Assembly: GCA_958444395.1 (NCBI GenBank)
Contig: CAUCOL010000071.1
Location: forward strand, 1-8,214
Source: an uncultured Lachnospiraceae bacterium
GTDB taxonomy: Bacteria > Bacillota > Clostridia > Lachnospirales > Lachnospiraceae
Reading direction: 5' to 3'
DNA: 8,214 nt
The translations under genes and the position numbers were made by a program. Below, piece by piece: positions 5,998 through 8,214 of this stretch (within the stretch, counting starts at the first letter, position 1; each line of letters begins with the position of its first letter). The notes under the pieces are model-generated. The model ran no database searches. It saw only the letters and a program-made list of their open reading frames with translations, and was not told where the DNA came from.

Positions 5998-6225
5998 TCA
6001 ACCGGTAATATCCAGCATCATATTTGCTGTCCGCACACAGCTGGAAGCTGTTTCCTTCTCATCCCGCACACGGCGTTCCAATATCGGGAGCGCATCCACG
6101 CCGATCTCACAGACTTTTTTCCGCAGTTTCGTCCCTTCTTCTTTCTCCTTTCTTCACTTTTTCCTTTCGGATATCTTTCTTCTGTAGTCCTTCAGATTAC
6201 AGTCTCCCCTTCCAGGATCTTTCAT
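5998..6225 (-). pseudogene. Possible small ORF with an in-frame TGA in the sigma leader
   Basis: Between the candidate ECF promoter and the sigma gene, a 75-codon frame starts at ATG 6225 (GGTGAG 8 nt upstream). It is interrupted by TGA at 6154-6156 after 23 codons, and ends at TGA 5998-6000, about 40 nt before the sigma start. The first part begins MKDPGRGDCNLKDYRR. The second part contains KLRKKVCEIGVDALPILERR and ends TANMMLDITG, and looks helical. The ATG lies in a CAGGAT/ATCCTG hairpin. It could be a decayed gene, a short leader peptide (23 residues) or a chance frame in an untranslated leader. No family is recognised. Confidence 0.25.
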
Positions 6226-6256
6226 CCTGTCAACTCACCGAATGATCATCCTTCTA

Positions 6257-6290
6257 CTATACATACAGTCCTGTTTCTCCAAAAGTTTCC
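6257..6290 (-). promoter_or_regulatory. Candidate ECF-sigma promoter of the sigma/anti-sigma operon
   Basis: On the minus strand GGAAACTTTT (6290-6281) matches the GAAAC-type -35 recognised by ECF sigmas. CTGTAT (6268-6263) lies 16 nt after GGAAAC, at the usual position for a CGTATA-like -10. Many ECF operons transcribe themselves, so positive self-regulation is inferred. The leader to the sigma start would be about 300 nt. The stretch 6291-6369 upstream is AT-rich with a palindrome ATTTTTAAAAAT (6320-6331) and no recognised gene. Confidence 0.5.
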
Positions 6291-6369
6291 TTTTTTCAAA
6301 AAAATTAAATAATGGGAACATTTTTAAAAATCTTTCTTTCAAGAAACGGTAAATCTGCTATAGAATCAT

Positions 6370-6392
6370 AACCACCGACTGAACCGGTGGTT
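6370..6392 (+). repeat. Solitary IS200/IS605-like end hairpin
   Basis: AACCACCG (6370-6377) and CGGTGGTT (6385-6392) form a perfect 8-bp stem around the loop ACTGAAC, followed by a second weaker TTTGC/GCAAA stem. The AACCACCG...CGGTGGTT form resembles subterminal hairpins of IS200/IS605-type elements as I remember them. No tnpA or tnpB lies in the window, so at most this is an end remnant or a MITE. Confidence 0.35.
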
Positions 6393-6412
6393 TGCTCTGC
6401 CCCTGCGCAAAG

Positions 6413-6443
6413 CAAAAACCCTCCCCGAATATCCGGAGAGGGT
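6413..6443 (-). terminator. Rho-independent terminator of glgB
   Basis: On the minus strand ACCCTC / GAGGGT (6 bp) plus an inner CCG/CGG stem separated by a 1x1 mismatch is followed directly by five T residues. It lies about 95 nt downstream of the glgB stop. The intervening 6444-6538 shows only a weak CTGCC/GGCAG hairpin. Confidence 0.85.
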
Positions 6444-6538
6444 CCATTTCAAAAAACACATATCCCACTATTCCCAATAACACTTTTCACACCCTATATA
6501 GTTCCTGCTGCCCTTTGAATGGCAGAATAATTGTACTG

Positions 6539-8214
6539 TTAATTGATATAGTCATATTTGTATACTGTTACAGATAATGGCGGAAGGTTCATCTGGATCG
6601 AATACTCTCTGCCATCACAGCTGATCTTTTCCGCATTCACCGTTTTTGTATTTTTCACGCCGATTCCGCCGTATTTTTCTTCATCCGAAGAAAGTATACG
6701 GGTATATTTTCCTCTACATGGCACTCCAAACCGCATTGCATCACGCTGCACCGGCGTAAAATTGCACAGAAACAGCAGCTGCTCTTTCGCACTGGAGCCG
6801 CGGCGTACAAAGCTCACCACGCTCATATCTGCATTCTCACAGCTCATCCACTCAAAGCCAATGGAATCACAGTCATTATAATAAAAAGCATCATAGGTCT
6901 GGTACAGTCGGTTTAATTCTTTGACATACTGCTGCATCTGATGGTTCGCCGTCTCGTCTAACAGCTCCCAATCCAGGCTGCGTGCCTCACTCCACTCTCT
7001 GAACTGTGCAAATTCCTGTCCCATGAACAGCAATTTCTTACCCGGATGACCATACATAAAACCATATGCCGTACGCAGATTCGCAAACTTGGCATCCAGT
7101 TCTCCCGGCATCTTATTGATCATAGAACCCTTACCATGTACTACTTCATCATGCGACAATACCTGAATGAAATTCTCACTGTATGCATACTGCAGGCTGA
7201 AAGTCAGGCGTCCGTGATTTGGACCACGGAACAAAGGATCCATCTCCATATACTCCAGGAAATCATTCATCCAGCCCATGTTCCATTTATATAAGAAGCC
7301 CAGTCCTGACATGGATACCGGCGAAGTAACACCTGCCCATGCAGTTGACTCCTCTGCAATAATCATCGTTCCCGGTTCTTCCTGTTCAAATACTTCATTC
7401 ATATGGCGGAACAGATGGATCGCATCATAATTTTCATTGCCGCCGTCCTCATTTGGCAGCCACTCGCCATCCTCCTTACCGTAGTCCAGGTACAACATAG
7501 ATGCCACGGCGTCCACGCGCAGACCATCTATATGGAACTTCTTCAGCCAGAACAGACCATTCGCCAAAAGGAAGTTCTCTACCTCTTTCTTCTTATAATT
7601 AAAGATCAATGTACCCCAATGTGGATGCTCTCCACGCCGTTTGTCCGGATGCTCATACAATGGCTGTCCGTCAAAACACGCCAGACCGTGTGCATCCTTT
7701 GGAAAATGCGCCGGCACCCAGTCGAGGATCACGCCAATGCCCTGCTTGTGCATATAGTCTACGAAATACATGAAGTCCTCCGGCTGTCCGTAACGTCTCG
7801 TCGGTGCATAATATCCCGTCACCTGGTAGCCCCAGGAACCATCAAACGGATGCTCTGCGATCCCCATCAGCTCAATATGGGTATATCCCATCTCTTTTAC
7901 ATAACCGGCAAGTTCCTCTGCCAGCTCGCGATAATTGTAGAATCCATCCTCTGTACCGTCCTGCTTCTTGCGCCAGGAACCTGGATGCACCTCATAGATC
8001 GCCATCGGCTCTCTACGCAGAGTGTCTCTCGTCTCTTTGCGGCGTTTTGCGATCCATTTCTTATCTGTCCACGGATAAGTACGTATATCTGCCACGACAG
8101 ATGCATTATTCGGACGCAGTTCAGAGCTGTTCGCATATGGATCGGACTTCATCAGAATGTCCCCGGTACGTGTCAGGATCTGATACTTATATATGGCTCC
8201 CGGCTCAACCCCCG
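6539..8214 (-). CDS. glgB: 1,4-alpha-glucan branching enzyme (GH13), N-terminus cut by window edge
   Basis: GlgB breaks alpha-1,4 glucan chains and rejoins them in alpha-1,6 linkage, branching glycogen in the cytoplasm. The frame is open to the right edge: codons before the ATG at 8152 read PGAIYKYQILTRTGDIL, which is typical CBM48-region sequence, so that ATG is internal and the real start lies outside. The 557 visible residues hold all GH13 landmarks: YEVHPGSW; GYTHIELMGIAEHPFDGSWG; VILDWVPAHF; GLRVDAV with the nucleophile Asp (codon 7511-7513); IIAEES with the acid/base Glu (codon 7352-7354); and LSHDEVVHGK with the transition-state Asp (codon 7148-7150). A C-terminal all-beta domain follows, ending TVYKYDYIN. 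Judged from family length, on the order of 100 N-terminal residues are missing. No frameshift is seen. Other glg genes would be expected upstream, outside the window; here it is the last gene of its transcript. Confidence 0.97.
   Translation of the reverse strand, partial: GVEPGAIYKYQILTRTGDILMKSDPYANSSELRPNNASVVADIRTYPWTDKKWIAKRRKETRDTLRREPMAIYEVHPGSWRKKQDGTEDGFYNYRELAEELAGYVKEMGYTHIELMGIAEHPFDGSWGYQVTGYYAPTRRYGQPEDFMYFVDYMHKQGIGVILDWVPAHFPKDAHGLACFDGQPLYEHPDKRRGEHPHWGTLIFNYKKKEVENFLLANGLFWLKKFHIDGLRVDAVASMLYLDYGKEDGEWLPNEDGGNENYDAIHLFRHMNEVFEQEEPGTMIIAEESTAWAGVTSPVSMSGLGFLYKWNMGWMNDFLEYMEMDPLFRGPNHGRLTFSLQYAYSENFIQVLSHDEVVHGKGSMINKMPGELDAKFANLRTAYGFMYGHPGKKLLFMGQEFAQFREWSEARSLDWELLDETANHQMQQYVKELNRLYQTYDAFYYNDCDSIGFEWMSCENADMSVVSFVRRGSSAKEQLLFLCNFTPVQRDAMRFGVPCRGKYTRILSSDEEKYGGIGVKNTKTVNAEKISCDGREYSIQMNLPPLSVTVYKYDYIN

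Noticed and set aside
5764..6312. Plus-strand frame over the sigma gene start and leader
   Set aside because: It is antisense to sigma region 2, rich in Phe/His/Cys/Ser from the pyrimidine-rich strand, and has no recognisable domain.
1..8214. CRISPR arrays, prophage or toxin-antitoxin modules
   Set aside because: There are no regularly spaced repeats, phage structural genes, integrase or small paired ORFs with recognisable motifs.

Overview
The window looks like chromosomal DNA of a Gram-positive Clostridia species, most likely a Lachnospiraceae gut commensal. This is an inference from moderate GC genes with AT-rich spacers, strong GGAGG ribosome sites, a fibronectin-III/CAP secreted protein, a modular GH25 lysozyme, an ECF sigma factor paired with a membrane anti-sigma, and a Firmicutes-type glgB. 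No species is assigned.

Layout, left to right. 1-67: the 3' tail of a tRNA gene and its terminator. 68-484: a non-coding stretch dominated by a ~217-bp imperfect palindrome (198-414). 485-1267 (-): a secreted FnIII+CAP-domain protein, with an extended -10 promoter and a perfect 17-bp palindrome upstream. 1507-1676: a complete tRNA-Lys(CTT) unit with promoter and terminator. 1965-3782 (+): a secreted GH25 muramidase with FnIII and two SH3-like modules. 3776-4137: a second large inverted-repeat structure filling the convergent junction; its ~92-bp arms contain the stop codons of both flanking genes, and its centre has a 36-codon ORF. 4131-5474 (-) and 5464-5955 (-): an overlapping anti-sigma/ECF sigma operon (sigma first). 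It has a candidate self-recognised ECF promoter at 6257-6290 and a leader region that could encode a small broken ORF. 6370-6443: an IS200/IS605-like hairpin and the glgB terminator. 6539-8214 (-): glgB, glycogen branching enzyme, cut by the right window edge at its N-terminus.

Functionally, the CAP and GH25 proteins are exported cell-wall or surface proteins sharing a related FnIII-type module. The sigma/anti-sigma pair is a classical envelope-signal switch, and glgB belongs to glycogen synthesis. Nothing shows these units to be co-regulated. The most unusual material is non-coding: two unrelated large inverted repeats, each next to a gene 3' end. The first has mismatches that are mostly G-U compatible on one strand only, suggesting a structured RNA or a MITE-like element.
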